DNA of 64,000 bases from Halosolutus gelatinilyticus (GTDB taxonomy: Archaea > Halobacteriota > Halobacteria > Halobacteriales > Natrialbaceae), in contig NZ_CP095491.1 in assembly GCF_023028105.1 (NCBI RefSeq), forward strand, positions 1,240,001 through 1,304,000. Direction: 5' to 3'. Position numbers and translations under genes: made by a program. The number at the start of each line of letters is the position of its first letter. The first letter of the stretch is position 1. The notes below the pieces were generated by a model. That model saw only the letters and a program-made list of their open reading frames with translations. It made no database searches and had not been told where the DNA came from. Below, in pieces: positions 48,947 to 57,609 of the stretch.

Positions 48947-49218
48947 GAGAACACCACGAAAGCCCCTGCCACCCGCGACGGCTGCGACTCGCTGTGCGCC
49001 TCACTTCGTTCGGTGCTCGCGTCATCTCGCACATCGCGGGCGGCAGCCCCTTTCATTCCCACCCGCGATAGCAACCCCGACCAGCCGACACGGGAGGGGA
49101 TGCAACGGGCTGTCGGCAGCCGGGAAGACGGCCGAAGTGAGCACTGACCGGACAAAGTGAAGAAAGCGCGCAACGAGGCCCTCAACCGGATGCCGCCAGG
49201 GGCTTTCGTGGTGTTCTC
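48947..49218. mobile_element. MITE-like element, copy 2 (272 bp, 20-bp terminal inverted repeats)
   Basis: GAGAACACCACGAAAGCCCC (48947-48966) returns as its exact reverse complement at 49199-49218. Adjacent to the left terminus CTGCCACCCGCGA pairs with 49034-49046 (12 of 13), a stem in the same place as in copy 1 but with different sequence. Shared blocks: 48980-49002 (20 of 23 identical) and AGCCCCTTTCATTCCC (49045-49060, 14 of 16). Non-coding. It sits between the divergent mutS-like and SagB-type genes, parallel to copy 1's position between divergent genes. Confidence 0.75.
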
Positions 49219-49291
49219 AATCGTCGTCGTACTGAACACACGCGATCCGAACACGATCGCTTTTTTCGCATTCGTCGTGGTAGCATCCGAC

Positions 49292-50872
49292 ATGCCGACA
49301 GGCGCCCGAACCTATCACGAGCGGACGAAACACTCGCCCAGAAGCGTTCGCGAGGGCGGCCGCGGGCTGGATTTCGACAACAAGCCCCGACCGTACAAGG
49401 TCTACGAGGACCTGCCGTCGCGGTCGCTTTCCGATCGCGTCCGCCCGCCACAGCAACCGGCGCTCGCGGCGATCGCCGAATCGACGCCCGACGGCGACCC
49501 GAACCGGAGCCACGACCTCGATCTGGAGACGGTCACGTCCCTCTGCTATTACGCGGCGGGGATCACGAAATCGATCGATCGCCGGGGCCGCACGCTCCTG
49601 TTCCGGGCCGCGGCGACCACCGGTGCGCTGTACCACGTCGATCTGTACGTCGTCTGCGGAGACCTCGGTGATTCGCCGCCCTCGAACGACGACGCATCGC
49701 TCGACGCCGGCGTCTACCACTTCGATCCCCGATCGCTGTCGCTCGACGTGCTCCGCGAGGGTGATTTCCGCGGCGCGCTCGCCGCCGCGACGGAACGCGA
49801 CGGCGTTGCGACCGCCCCGCTGTCGATCGTCGCGACCTCGACGTGGTGGCGAAACGCTTGGAAGTACGAGGAGCGAACGTTCCGGCACGCCTTCTGGGAC
49901 TCCGGGACGACGCTCGCGAACCTGCTGGCCGTCGCCCACGCGCTGGACTACCGGGCCGAGGTCGTCACCGCATTCGCCGATCGGCCGGTCGCCGCCCTGA
50001 TCGGCGTCGATCCCGAGCGCGAGGCGCCGCTGGAGATCGTCCCGATCGGCGAGGGAGAGGGCGAGGGGACGGGATCGAACGCGCCGCCGGCCGGCGCGGA
50101 CGATCCGGACTCGATAGATCCCGTCACCGAACCCCTCTCGCCGAACGAGAAAGCGTTCCCGCTGATCTACGAAGCGTGGGCCGCCGGCGCGCTCGCCGAC
50201 GGGGGCGAAACCGAGTCGTGGCGCGCCGATCGGCCCGCGGGTCCGATCGGAACCCGCGATCCCGGCGACGGCGAGCGCGTGCCGCTCGATCCAGTCGGTC
50301 GCGAGACCGCGTCGAGTCGGCCGCTGCACGAGACGATCCGGCGCCGCGGCTCCTGTCGCGAGTACGATCGCGAGCCGATCAGCTTCCGAAAGCTGTCGAC
50401 CGTGCTCGATCGGGCGGTTCGCGGCGTTCCGATGGACGCGAGGCGAGCGGACGACGATCCGCTCGCGTTCGTCGATCCCTACCTGATCGTCAACGGCGTC
50501 GACGGCCTCGACGCCGGGAGCTACCACTATCACCCCGGCGAGGGCGAACTCGAACGCCTCCGATCCGGCGAGTTCCGAAGCGAGGCGGGACACCTCGCGC
50601 TCGACCAGCGTCTCGGCTCGGACGCCGCGGTCTGTCTGTACCTCCTGACCGACCTGGACGCGATCGTCGACGCGCTCGGCGATCGAGGCTATCGAGTCGC
50701 GCAACTCGAGGCATCGCTGACCGCGGGGCGGCTGTACCTGGCGACCTACGCCCACCGCGACCTCGGCGGGACCGGACTGACGTTCTACGACGACGTGGTG
50801 GCGGACTTCTTCGCGCCGCGGGCGGCCGGACAGACGCCGACATTTCTGTATACGATCGGGCGGGCGGCGTGA
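49292..50872 (+). CDS. SagB-type double nitroreductase-fold protein
   Basis: A 526-residue protein with two nitroreductase-like halves (about 45-255 and 325-520) joined by an acidic Gly/Pro-rich linker. The C-terminal half begins HETIRRRGSCREYDREPIS, a flavin-binding Arg/Ser motif of SagB/ThcOx dehydrogenases; the N-terminal half contains LETVTSLCYYAAGITKS. Family members oxidise azolines in RiPP toxins using FMN, but stand-alone haloarchaeal versions lack YcaO partners, as here, so the substrate is unknown. ATG 49292 follows AT-rich sequence just outside the repeat element. Confidence 0.85.
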   Translation: MPTGARTYHERTKHSPRSVREGGRGLDFDNKPRPYKVYEDLPSRSLSDRVRPPQQPALAAIAESTPDGDPNRSHDLDLETVTSLCYYAAGITKSIDRRGRTLLFRAAATTGALYHVDLYVVCGDLGDSPPSNDDASLDAGVYHFDPRSLSLDVLREGDFRGALAAATERDGVATAPLSIVATSTWWRNAWKYEERTFRHAFWDSGTTLANLLAVAHALDYRAEVVTAFADRPVAALIGVDPEREAPLEIVPIGEGEGEGTGSNAPPAGADDPDSIDPVTEPLSPNEKAFPLIYEAWAAGALADGGETESWRADRPAGPIGTRDPGDGERVPLDPVGRETASSRPLHETIRRRGSCREYDREPISFRKLSTVLDRAVRGVPMDARRADDDPLAFVDPYLIVNGVDGLDAGSYHYHPGEGELERLRSGEFRSEAGHLALDQRLGSDAAVCLYLLTDLDAIVDALGDRGYRVAQLEASLTAGRLYLATYAHRDLGGTGLTFYDDVVADFFAPRAAGQTPTFLYTIGRAA

Positions 50873-50972
50873 GCGCGAGCGTCGAACGGCGCTATCGCAA
50901 CGAACCGAGCCGTGGTCGGCGGAAATTGTTATCGTAATAACTATAAATAACCAACATTATGGAAGTGGCATT

Positions 50973-52829
50973 ATGAATTGCGTGAATAACTCCCGCGGTA
51001 ACGGGACGGGACCAGCCCGAATCGATCGCCGGACGATGCTACGGACGGCGGGCGTCGCGCTCGGCGGGTCGGGGATCGCCGGGATAACGGGCGCATCACG
51101 GAGCGATCCGGAGCCGGAAGTCGTCTTTCGGGATCAGCGCACCGACGGGTCGTCGCTCACGATCGCGCGGGCCGCCACCGACGTGGACGGGTTCGTCTCG
51201 ATCGGTCGAAACGACCCTACCGACATCATCTGGGGTTCGCGGAAACGGCTCAATCTGGCCGCCGGTGACGTCGTCGAAGACGTCGACCTATTTCCGGTGG
51301 AGCTGCCGTCAGACTCCGACGAACTGAGTCTTACGGCGTATCTCTGGGAGTCGAACGGCTCGGTACTCGACGAGGATACGGCGATCGTTCGGGTCGACTC
51401 GTCGGGACGAACCGGCGGCATCGACGAGTTGCGAGTCGATGCCGATCCGGAACGCGGTTTCAACTACCCGTACTTCCTCTACGCCCCCGATAGTTCGGCG
51501 AGCGAGGACGAGACGCCCACCGAGAAGCCGATCCTCGTCGAACCGGTCAATACCGGAACGCCGGACGACGATTTCGCCGTCCACAGGGAGGCTGCAGAGC
51601 AAACGCTCGATTCCGGCAAGACGCTCGCCTACCGGATCGGCGTCCCGTTCGTCGTTCCGGTGTTTCCCCGCTCGGAGAGCGATCCCGTCGACTGGACGCA
51701 CTACACGCACGCACTCGACGACAGCACGCTGGCGATCGAGGGTGGACCGCTGGAGCGAATCGATCTCCAGTTGCTCCGGATGGTCGAAGACGCACAGGAT
51801 CGTCTCCACGAGCGAGGGATTCCCATCAGGGAGGGCCGAGACGACGTCATTCTGAACGGCTTCTCCGCGTCGGGGAACTTCGTCGATCGGTTCGCACACC
51901 TCCATCCCGATCGCGTTCTGTCCGTGACGGCCGGCGGACTCAACGGGATGCCCCTGTTGCCGGTCGATGAGGTCGACGGTACCCCGCTCCCGTTCCACGT
52001 CGGCGTCGCGGACCTCGAGGAGCTGACCGGCGAGCCGTACGACGCCGATGCAGTGGACGAGGTGAACCAGTTTCTCTACATGGGCGCGGAAGACGACAAC
52101 GATACCATCCCGTACGACGACGCGTGGTCGGACGACGACCTTCGCGACCTCGCTCTCGACGTCTACGGCGAGGACATGATCGCCGAGCGGTTCCCTCGAT
52201 CGCAGGAGATCTACCGGGAAGCGGGCGTGGACGCGCAGTTCCGCGTCTACGAGGACGCGGGACACACCCCCATTCCCGCGATCGGCGATATCGCGGCGTT
52301 TCACCGACGGAGCATCGACGGCGAGGACGTCAGCGAGTTCGGCCAGAATCTGGTCCCGGAGGTGACGTTCGCCACGACCACCGAGGTGCCGACCGCCGGG
52401 GAGGAGGTGACATTCGACGCGAGAGACTCGGGTTCGGTGCGACGGGAGGTCGTTGTCTACGCGTGGGACTTCGGCGACGGAACCACCGCGACCGGCGAGA
52501 CGATGAGCCATAGCTTCGCGGAACCGGGCGAGTACGCCGTCAAATTGACGATCGTCCTCGACGACGGGACCGAAGAGACGAGGACCAAACCGGTAACGGT
52601 GGCGGCCGCGAACGACTCCGACGGCACCGAAGCGGCGGACCCGACTGAGGGAGAGAATTCGGTCGACGACGATTCGGCCGCCAGCGAAGATTCGGCGGGC
52701 GGCGAGGAGATGGTGGATGAATCGTGGGATAGCGTTCCGGGATTCGGCGCGATCGGCACGCTCGTGAGCGCGACCGGTGTCGGATACCTCCTGACACGCC
52801 GATTCGGAGACGGACCGTCCGAGCGATGA
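50973..52829 (+). CDS. Tat-exported alpha/beta hydrolase with PKD domain and PGF-type C-terminus
   Basis: A 618-residue secreted protein. A twin-arginine signal (DRRTMLRTAGVALGG, residues 18-32) is followed by a beta-rich region. An alpha/beta-hydrolase-like part has a candidate nucleophile in NGFSASGNF (about residues 295-303) and a late GHTP histidine (about 430). Next come a PKD domain (about 465-545, AWDFGDGTTATGETMSHSF) and a Ser/Asp/Glu-rich spacer. It ends with PGFGAIG, one hydrophobic helix and Arg-Arg, resembling a PGF-CTERM signal for archaeosortase processing. It is probably anchored at the S-layer and hydrolyses an unknown ester. Confidence 0.78.
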   Translation: MNCVNNSRGNGTGPARIDRRTMLRTAGVALGGSGIAGITGASRSDPEPEVVFRDQRTDGSSLTIARAATDVDGFVSIGRNDPTDIIWGSRKRLNLAAGDVVEDVDLFPVELPSDSDELSLTAYLWESNGSVLDEDTAIVRVDSSGRTGGIDELRVDADPERGFNYPYFLYAPDSSASEDETPTEKPILVEPVNTGTPDDDFAVHREAAEQTLDSGKTLAYRIGVPFVVPVFPRSESDPVDWTHYTHALDDSTLAIEGGPLERIDLQLLRMVEDAQDRLHERGIPIREGRDDVILNGFSASGNFVDRFAHLHPDRVLSVTAGGLNGMPLLPVDEVDGTPLPFHVGVADLEELTGEPYDADAVDEVNQFLYMGAEDDNDTIPYDDAWSDDDLRDLALDVYGEDMIAERFPRSQEIYREAGVDAQFRVYEDAGHTPIPAIGDIAAFHRRSIDGEDVSEFGQNLVPEVTFATTTEVPTAGEEVTFDARDSGSVRREVVVYAWDFGDGTTATGETMSHSFAEPGEYAVKLTIVLDDGTEETRTKPVTVAAANDSDGTEAADPTEGENSVDDDSAASEDSAGGEEMVDESWDSVPGFGAIGTLVSATGVGYLLTRRFGDGPSER

Positions 52830-52938
52830 CCCCAGCGACCGACTCGGAGTCCACCGACCCACTGACGGTTAGCACGCGTACTCGATCGCTTGCGCGCTCC
52901 GGCGGGGCCGTTATCCAGTCGACACGCGTAGGACAGGT

Positions 52939-53169
52939 ATGGTGCTCAAGAAACTCCTCGGCTCGCGGGCGACCCGATCGCTGACGGTCATCTCGGTGCT
53001 TTCGGAGGCGAAAACGGCGTTCAGTCAGGGGAACCGAACTCGCGGCCTCCTGCTCGTGGGAGTCGCCGCCCTCGCCTGGAAGTGGACGATCATCGGGCTC
53101 GTGGCCGAGGGTGTGATCAGAGTACTCCGACTCGGCCGTGGCGGCTCCTCCGGGTCGAATCCGGCGTAA
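52939..53169 (+). CDS. Small haloarchaeal hypothetical protein
   Basis: A 76-residue protein with a basic N-terminus (MVLKKLLGSRATRS), an amphipathic stretch and one or two hydrophobic segments (GLLLVGVAALAWKWTIIGLVAEGVI). No family is recognised. Coding bias is good and a start ATG follows GGTAT. It may be membrane-bound. Confidence 0.6.
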   Translation: MVLKKLLGSRATRSLTVISVLSEAKTAFSQGNRTRGLLLVGVAALAWKWTIIGLVAEGVIRVLRLGRGGSSGSNPA

Positions 53170-53197
53170 GGAGCGACGTCCCGCGATCGAACGGCGC

Positions 53198-53590
53198 TCA
53201 GTCGCCGAAGTCGGCGTCCTCGAAGTGTTCGTTGGCCAGGTCGTCGGTCATGTTTTCGACCTCCTCGGCCTTTTCGTCGTTCAGATCCTCGACCGCGCCG
53301 ATCCCGTGGCCGCCGCTTTTGGTCGTCTGAAGCGCGTTCTTGTTCAGGTCGCCGTCGGGATCGACGACGGGCAACGTGAGATCGGTGAAGTTCTCCGGCG
53401 GGAATCCCGACGCGGAGAGGATGAAGTGATCTGCCACCTCGCTCAGGTCGTCGGTCTGGCGAGACTCGTTCGAGTCTCCCTGACCATCCGAGCAGCGCTC
53501 GGAGATGCCGAAATCCTCGAGTTGCGGCTCGTCCCGCTCCTCGGTCGTCGTCCCCGAGAACTCCGGTTCGTGCATCTCGTAGTCGGTCAT
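53198..53590 (-). CDS. Acidic hypothetical protein
   Basis: A 130-residue, strongly acidic soluble protein (over a quarter Asp+Glu). No known domain is seen. The centre HFILSASGFPPENFTDLTLPVVDPDGDLNK looks folded; the ends are low-complexity. Convergent with the small gene at 52939-53169 and divergent from the amidotransferase at 53794. Confidence 0.6.
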   Translation of the reverse strand: MTDYEMHEPEFSGTTTEERDEPQLEDFGISERCSDGQGDSNESRQTDDLSEVADHFILSASGFPPENFTDLTLPVVDPDGDLNKNALQTTKSGGHGIGAVEDLNDEKAEEVENMTDDLANEHFEDADFGD

Positions 53591-53793
53591 ACGCGATCGT
53601 ACAGCCGACGCGAAAATCGGCGTGATCCTTGCGTTATCAATGGTCCCGTGACCGATTTCGGGCCGAGAACAAGCGGGTGATCACGTTTCGGATACGCGAT
53701 CGTCTCGGGCGCGATCGTCCTCGGGGCCGATCGATCGCGGCGTTCGGACGATCGCCGATAGCGTTTTTTCGCGTCCCGATCGAATAGCGAACG

Positions 53794-54492
53794 ATGAGTT
53801 CGCCGACGCTGGTCGTCGTCCGCAACGAGGTCGATCCGGCCGCGGAGTACCACTGCGACGCCCTCGCGGGCCACTTTCCCGACGCCCGCGAGATCGACTA
53901 TCCGGCCGGCGAGCGCGCCGATCTCGATCGCGTCGACGGAGTCGTCCTCACGGGCAGCACCGCGGGCGTCTACGAGGTCGACGATCGACCGTGGATCGCC
54001 GACCAGCAACGGCTCGTGCGGGAGCTGATCGATCGCGAGATCCCCACGCTCGGCGTCTGCTTCGGCCACCAAATCGCGAACGCGGCGCTCGGCGGTACCG
54101 TCGAACGCGTCGGCGCGACCGCCCGTCCGGTGGCGGCCGATCTCGCCGACGATCCGCTCTTCGACGGCGTCTCGTCGATCGTGCCGGCCGTCCACGGCGA
54201 CGTCGTGACCGAACCCGGTGACGAACTCGACGTGATCGCCTCGACCGACTACTACCGTACCTTCGGAACCCGACATCGCGAGGCGCCGCTGTGGACCGTC
54301 CAGTTCCACCCCGAGTTCACCGTCGCGCTGCGCGATCGGCTCGAAGCGGATTTCGACTGGACGGACGGCGAGAACGGGTTTGACGCGACCGACGCGACTC
54401 CGGTGTTCGAGAACTTCGCGGCGATCGTCGCGGCGGACGAGGACGGAGACGAAGCGTCACTCGAAGTCGTCGACGAGCGGGAACGTCGCTAA
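53794..54492 (+). CDS. Class I glutamine amidotransferase-like protein (copy B)
   Basis: A 232-residue paralogue of the protein at 39534-40190, colinear over the whole fold. The TGSTAGVYEVDD block and the nucleophile loop LGVCFGHQIANAALGG are nearly identical, with Cys89 in the same position; VQFHPEF carries the His-Glu pair. An acidic C-terminal tail of about 15 residues is added. Its last 36 bp overlap the end of the convergent metallophosphoesterase gene. Confidence 0.86.
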   Translation: MSSPTLVVVRNEVDPAAEYHCDALAGHFPDAREIDYPAGERADLDRVDGVVLTGSTAGVYEVDDRPWIADQQRLVRELIDREIPTLGVCFGHQIANAALGGTVERVGATARPVAADLADDPLFDGVSSIVPAVHGDVVTEPGDELDVIASTDYYRTFGTRHREAPLWTVQFHPEFTVALRDRLEADFDWTDGENGFDATDATPVFENFAAIVAADEDGDEASLEVVDERERR

Positions 54493-55395
54493 CTGCGCCG
54501 CCGAGAGCAACACCCGATCCTTCTCGTAGCCGTGGGCGATCGACTCGACCATTCCCTCGCCGTCCGTCAGCGGGACGAGTTGGACGACCGTCCCCCGCTC
54601 GTCGATATCGAGGACGAGGAGGCCGTGGGGAAACGACGAGACGGCAGGGACGGTGAGTTCCGTCACGCCGTCGGCGCGTTCGATCGCGGGGAAGTGGAGG
54701 TGGCCGGTGACGACCAGCGCGACGTCGTGCAGCGCGAGGAGGTCGACCAACGGTTCCGGGTTGGAAAAACCGGGCACCTCGCCCTGGACGGGTAACTCGT
54801 CGCCGTACCGCGCGTAGAGGTCGCCCGTCGCCGGCAGATTGTGGTGGATCACCACGATCGACGCGTCGGCGTCGGTCTCGGTCAGTTCCTCGTCGAGCCA
54901 CATCAGCTGTTCAGAACTGATGCGACCGTCCCACGTCTCCGCGGGCGAGCCGGGGGTCGCGGCGTGGCTGTCGAGCCCGAACACCGCGATGTCGCCGAGC
55001 CGGATCCGGAACGGCAACCCTCCGGGGGTGTACCGCTCCTCGAACTCCGGGATCGGGAGCGATTCGTGCTCGTCGAACGTCGTCGGAAAGTCGTGGTTGC
55101 CCGGCACGGCGACCGTCGGCGGCTCGAAGTCGGCGAGTTCGTCGAACAGATCGAACTCCGCCGGCACGCCGTTGCGGGTCAGATCGCCCGCGACGATCAC
55201 CCCGTCGAGATCCCGTTCGTTCACCGCGCGGACCGCCCCGCGGAGGTGGCGCTCCGTGCGGTGAAACACCTTCCACGTTCCCGTGGCGTCCGTCGCGAGG
55301 TGAATGTCCGAGCAGACGGCGAGTCGGGTCGGGTCGGTCGCCGTGGGTCGCTCGAGGCGCGCGAGAAGCTGTCCGGGATGCGGTCGGGCTGGCAT
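54457..55395 (-). CDS. Icc-like metallophosphoesterase
   Basis: A 312-residue calcineurin-like phosphoesterase of the class III cyclic-nucleotide/Icc type. Metal blocks: CSDIHL (about 28-33), VAGDLTRNG (about 65), GNHDFP (about 98), VIHHNLP (about 186) and GHLHFP (about 237). It may hydrolyse cAMP-like or other phosphodiesters; substrate unknown. ATG 55395 is preferred, since the frame upstream is the spacer to the divergent membrane gene. The 3' end overlaps the amidotransferase by 36 bp, tail to tail. Confidence 0.88.
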   Translation of the reverse strand: MPARPHPGQLLARLERPTATDPTRLAVCSDIHLATDATGTWKVFHRTERHLRGAVRAVNERDLDGVIVAGDLTRNGVPAEFDLFDELADFEPPTVAVPGNHDFPTTFDEHESLPIPEFEERYTPGGLPFRIRLGDIAVFGLDSHAATPGSPAETWDGRISSEQLMWLDEELTETDADASIVVIHHNLPATGDLYARYGDELPVQGEVPGFSNPEPLVDLLALHDVALVVTGHLHFPAIERADGVTELTVPAVSSFPHGLLVLDIDERGTVVQLVPLTDGEGMVESIAHGYEKDRVLLSAAQLATFPLVDDFE

Positions 55396-55471
55396 CGGGT
55401 TGTCGAACGCCGGCGAGATACGTAATATTCCGGTTCCGGCGGTACCGACGACCACCGGCGAGTGGACGAGT

Positions 55472-56023
55472 ATGGACGTCCGCGAGAGGCGCGCCGGCAA
55501 ACGTATAACTGGCTCAGTGACGTTCGGTACCCGAGGGAGACTCGGAGAGGATTTCGTGTCGAGCGTCGAATACGACTACCTGTTGTGGGTCATGGTGACC
55601 GCCTACGCGCTGCACATCGTAGAGGAGTACCAGTACAACTGGAGGGCGTGGGCGACGAGCACGCTGCATTTGGACGTCGATTGGCGCGACTTCTATCTGA
55701 CGAACGGGTGCGTGATCGTCCTCGGAATCAGCGCAGCCATGATCGGGTGGCGAGCCCCGTGGCTCAGCCTGACGTTTCCGGCGCTGGCTCTCATCAACGC
55801 CGTGTTCTTTCACATACTCCCGACGATCAGAACGCGAGTGTTTTCGCCCGGTCTCGTCACGGCCGTCCTCCTGTTCCTGCCGATATCCGGATGGGTGTAT
55901 TACGGCGCGTACCGCGACGGCGTTGCCACCGTCTCGTCCGTTAGTCTCTCGGTGGTCGGCGGAGCGCTGCTCATGGCGTACCCCATCGTGTTACTTCTCA
56001 CCAAGGGTCGGTTCGATTCGTAG
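55472..56023 (+). CDS. HXXEE-family membrane protein
   Basis: A 183-residue protein with four or five helices. HIVEEYQYNWRAW in the first helix matches the His-x-x-Glu-Glu motif that names the HXXEE family. The following DFYLTNGCVIVLG and the FHILPTIRTR segment, with a His in a later helix, fit it too. Function unknown. The start could be ATG 55472 or the GTG at 55556, which would remove 28 basic, non-conserved residues. Divergent from the phosphoesterase. Confidence 0.75.
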   Translation: MDVRERRAGKRITGSVTFGTRGRLGEDFVSSVEYDYLLWVMVTAYALHIVEEYQYNWRAWATSTLHLDVDWRDFYLTNGCVIVLGISAAMIGWRAPWLSLTFPALALINAVFFHILPTIRTRVFSPGLVTAVLLFLPISGWVYYGAYRDGVATVSSVSLSVVGGALLMAYPIVLLLTKGRFDS

Positions 56024-56203
56024 CGTCTCTCGACCGGTGCGCTCACGGACGACCGACGAGTAGCCGACAGACGCCCGTTCGAATCCGAAACGCCGGGTGC
56101 TCCCGCACAGGTCCCGGATTCCGAGTTCGCGCCGACGCACCGATCGATCTGGACGCGATGACAGGTCGCCGACGGCGTTCGCGGGGCGACGCTCGCCGAA
56201 TTG

Positions 56204-57487
56204 TCACCCCATGGCGACGAGTTTGTACCCGCCGCCATCGGTCTCGCCGTGCGCCGGATCGGGGGCGCGCTCGGCGTAGTAGATCGCGCCGTCGCGGACC
56301 AGGGGCGTGCTCGTGACGACGCCCTCGTGGTCGACTCGCCAGACTTCGTCCCCGGAGGCCTTCTCGACGGCGTACAGCGTCCGATCCTTCGACCCGAAAA
56401 CGATTCGATCGGCACAGACCGTCGGACAGCCGGTCAGCGGGCGACCCGTTCCGAACTTCCAGTACTCGTCGCCGGTGTCCGGATCGAGGGCGTACAGGGT
56501 GCCGTCGTGGCTCCCCGCGTAAACGACGTGGTCGTGCGGGTCGATCCCCGGCCCCACCATCGACAACCCGCCGGTCTCGATCGACCAGTCTTCGGTCCCG
56601 TCCTCGAGATCGACCCGGTAGATGCGCCGATCCCAGGAGCCGAAGAAGGCCGCGCCGTCGTACGTCGCGATCGGGCCCTTGATCTCGCCGTCCGTGTCGT
56701 TTTCGGGGTTCGTCTCGAACTCCCAGGCGAACTCGAGGTCGGGGTAGTCCCAGGCGTAGAGCGAGCCGTCGTTCGACCCGAGCACCATCGTTCCCGTCGC
56801 CGGATCGATCGCCGGCGTCGAGTGAGGGTGGTCGGTCGGGCGACTGCGATCGTCCTCCCACAGGATCTCGCCGTCGTCGGGGTCGACCGCGAACGTGCTC
56901 CCGTCGGGGTCGGGGTACTCGACGGCCATAAAGAGCCGCCGGCCGTCGTACTTGGGACTGGAGCCGATCGAGCCGCCGAGCTTCGTCGACCAGACCTCGT
57001 CGCCGCTTTCCTCGTCGAAGGCGTAGAAGACGCCGTCGTAGGCGCCGACGTAGACCCGATCGTCGGCGACGACGGGGGTCCCGTGGACGCCGCGACCGTC
57101 CATGTCGGTTTCGCCCCGCCAGTCGACCTCGCCGTCCGCCGACAGCGCCGTCACGTAGCCGGTGTCCCCGGGCAGCACCACGCCGCCGCCCGGGCGCGGA
57201 ACCGCGCTCGCCTTCGCGGCCGTGTGTTCGCCCGTGTTGATATCCGGGACTCGCCAGTCCTCCTCGACGGCGTCAGGCACCGTCTCCTCGGGGTAGTATC
57301 CCCAGTTCTCGAGCGATCCCCGAAACTGGACGACGCCGTCGGGGATCGTTCCCTGGTCTGGGTCCGCGGTGATCTCGTAGTCGGCGTTCCCGGATTCGTC
57401 GGCGTCCGAATCGAGACACCCGGCCGCGAGACCGATCGCGCACGCGCCGACGGCGGTCAGCACGCGCCGGCGGGAGGAGTCGTTCAT
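56204..57487 (-). CDS. PQQ-type beta-propeller lipoprotein
   Basis: A 427-residue exported protein. RRRVLTAVGACAIGLAAGC gives a twin-arginine signal with lipobox cysteine at about residue 24, then an acidic linker. The rest is a seven- or eight-bladed PQQ-like propeller, with repeats such as VYAGSHDGTLYALDPDTGDEYWKF and VYVGAYDGVFYAFDEESGDEVW. No dehydrogenase residues were identified, so it may be a BamB-like scaffold or binding protein facing the outside. Monocistronic. Confidence 0.9.
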   Translation of the reverse strand: MNDSSRRRVLTAVGACAIGLAAGCLDSDADESGNADYEITADPDQGTIPDGVVQFRGSLENWGYYPEETVPDAVEEDWRVPDINTGEHTAAKASAVPRPGGGVVLPGDTGYVTALSADGEVDWRGETDMDGRGVHGTPVVADDRVYVGAYDGVFYAFDEESGDEVWSTKLGGSIGSSPKYDGRRLFMAVEYPDPDGSTFAVDPDDGEILWEDDRSRPTDHPHSTPAIDPATGTMVLGSNDGSLYAWDYPDLEFAWEFETNPENDTDGEIKGPIATYDGAAFFGSWDRRIYRVDLEDGTEDWSIETGGLSMVGPGIDPHDHVVYAGSHDGTLYALDPDTGDEYWKFGTGRPLTGCPTVCADRIVFGSKDRTLYAVEKASGDEVWRVDHEGVVTSTPLVRDGAIYYAERAPDPAHGETDGGGYKLVAMG

Positions 57488-57609
57488 CGTCCGTTCGGTG
57501 TCCGCCGGTCCGTATCAGTCTTCTGTCATCCGGTTGACTCTCCGACGGGGACGCTCGAGCGGCGGTCGCTCGCGGTCTCGGCGTCCTGGCAGATCCAGAC
57601 CTGCCCCGG

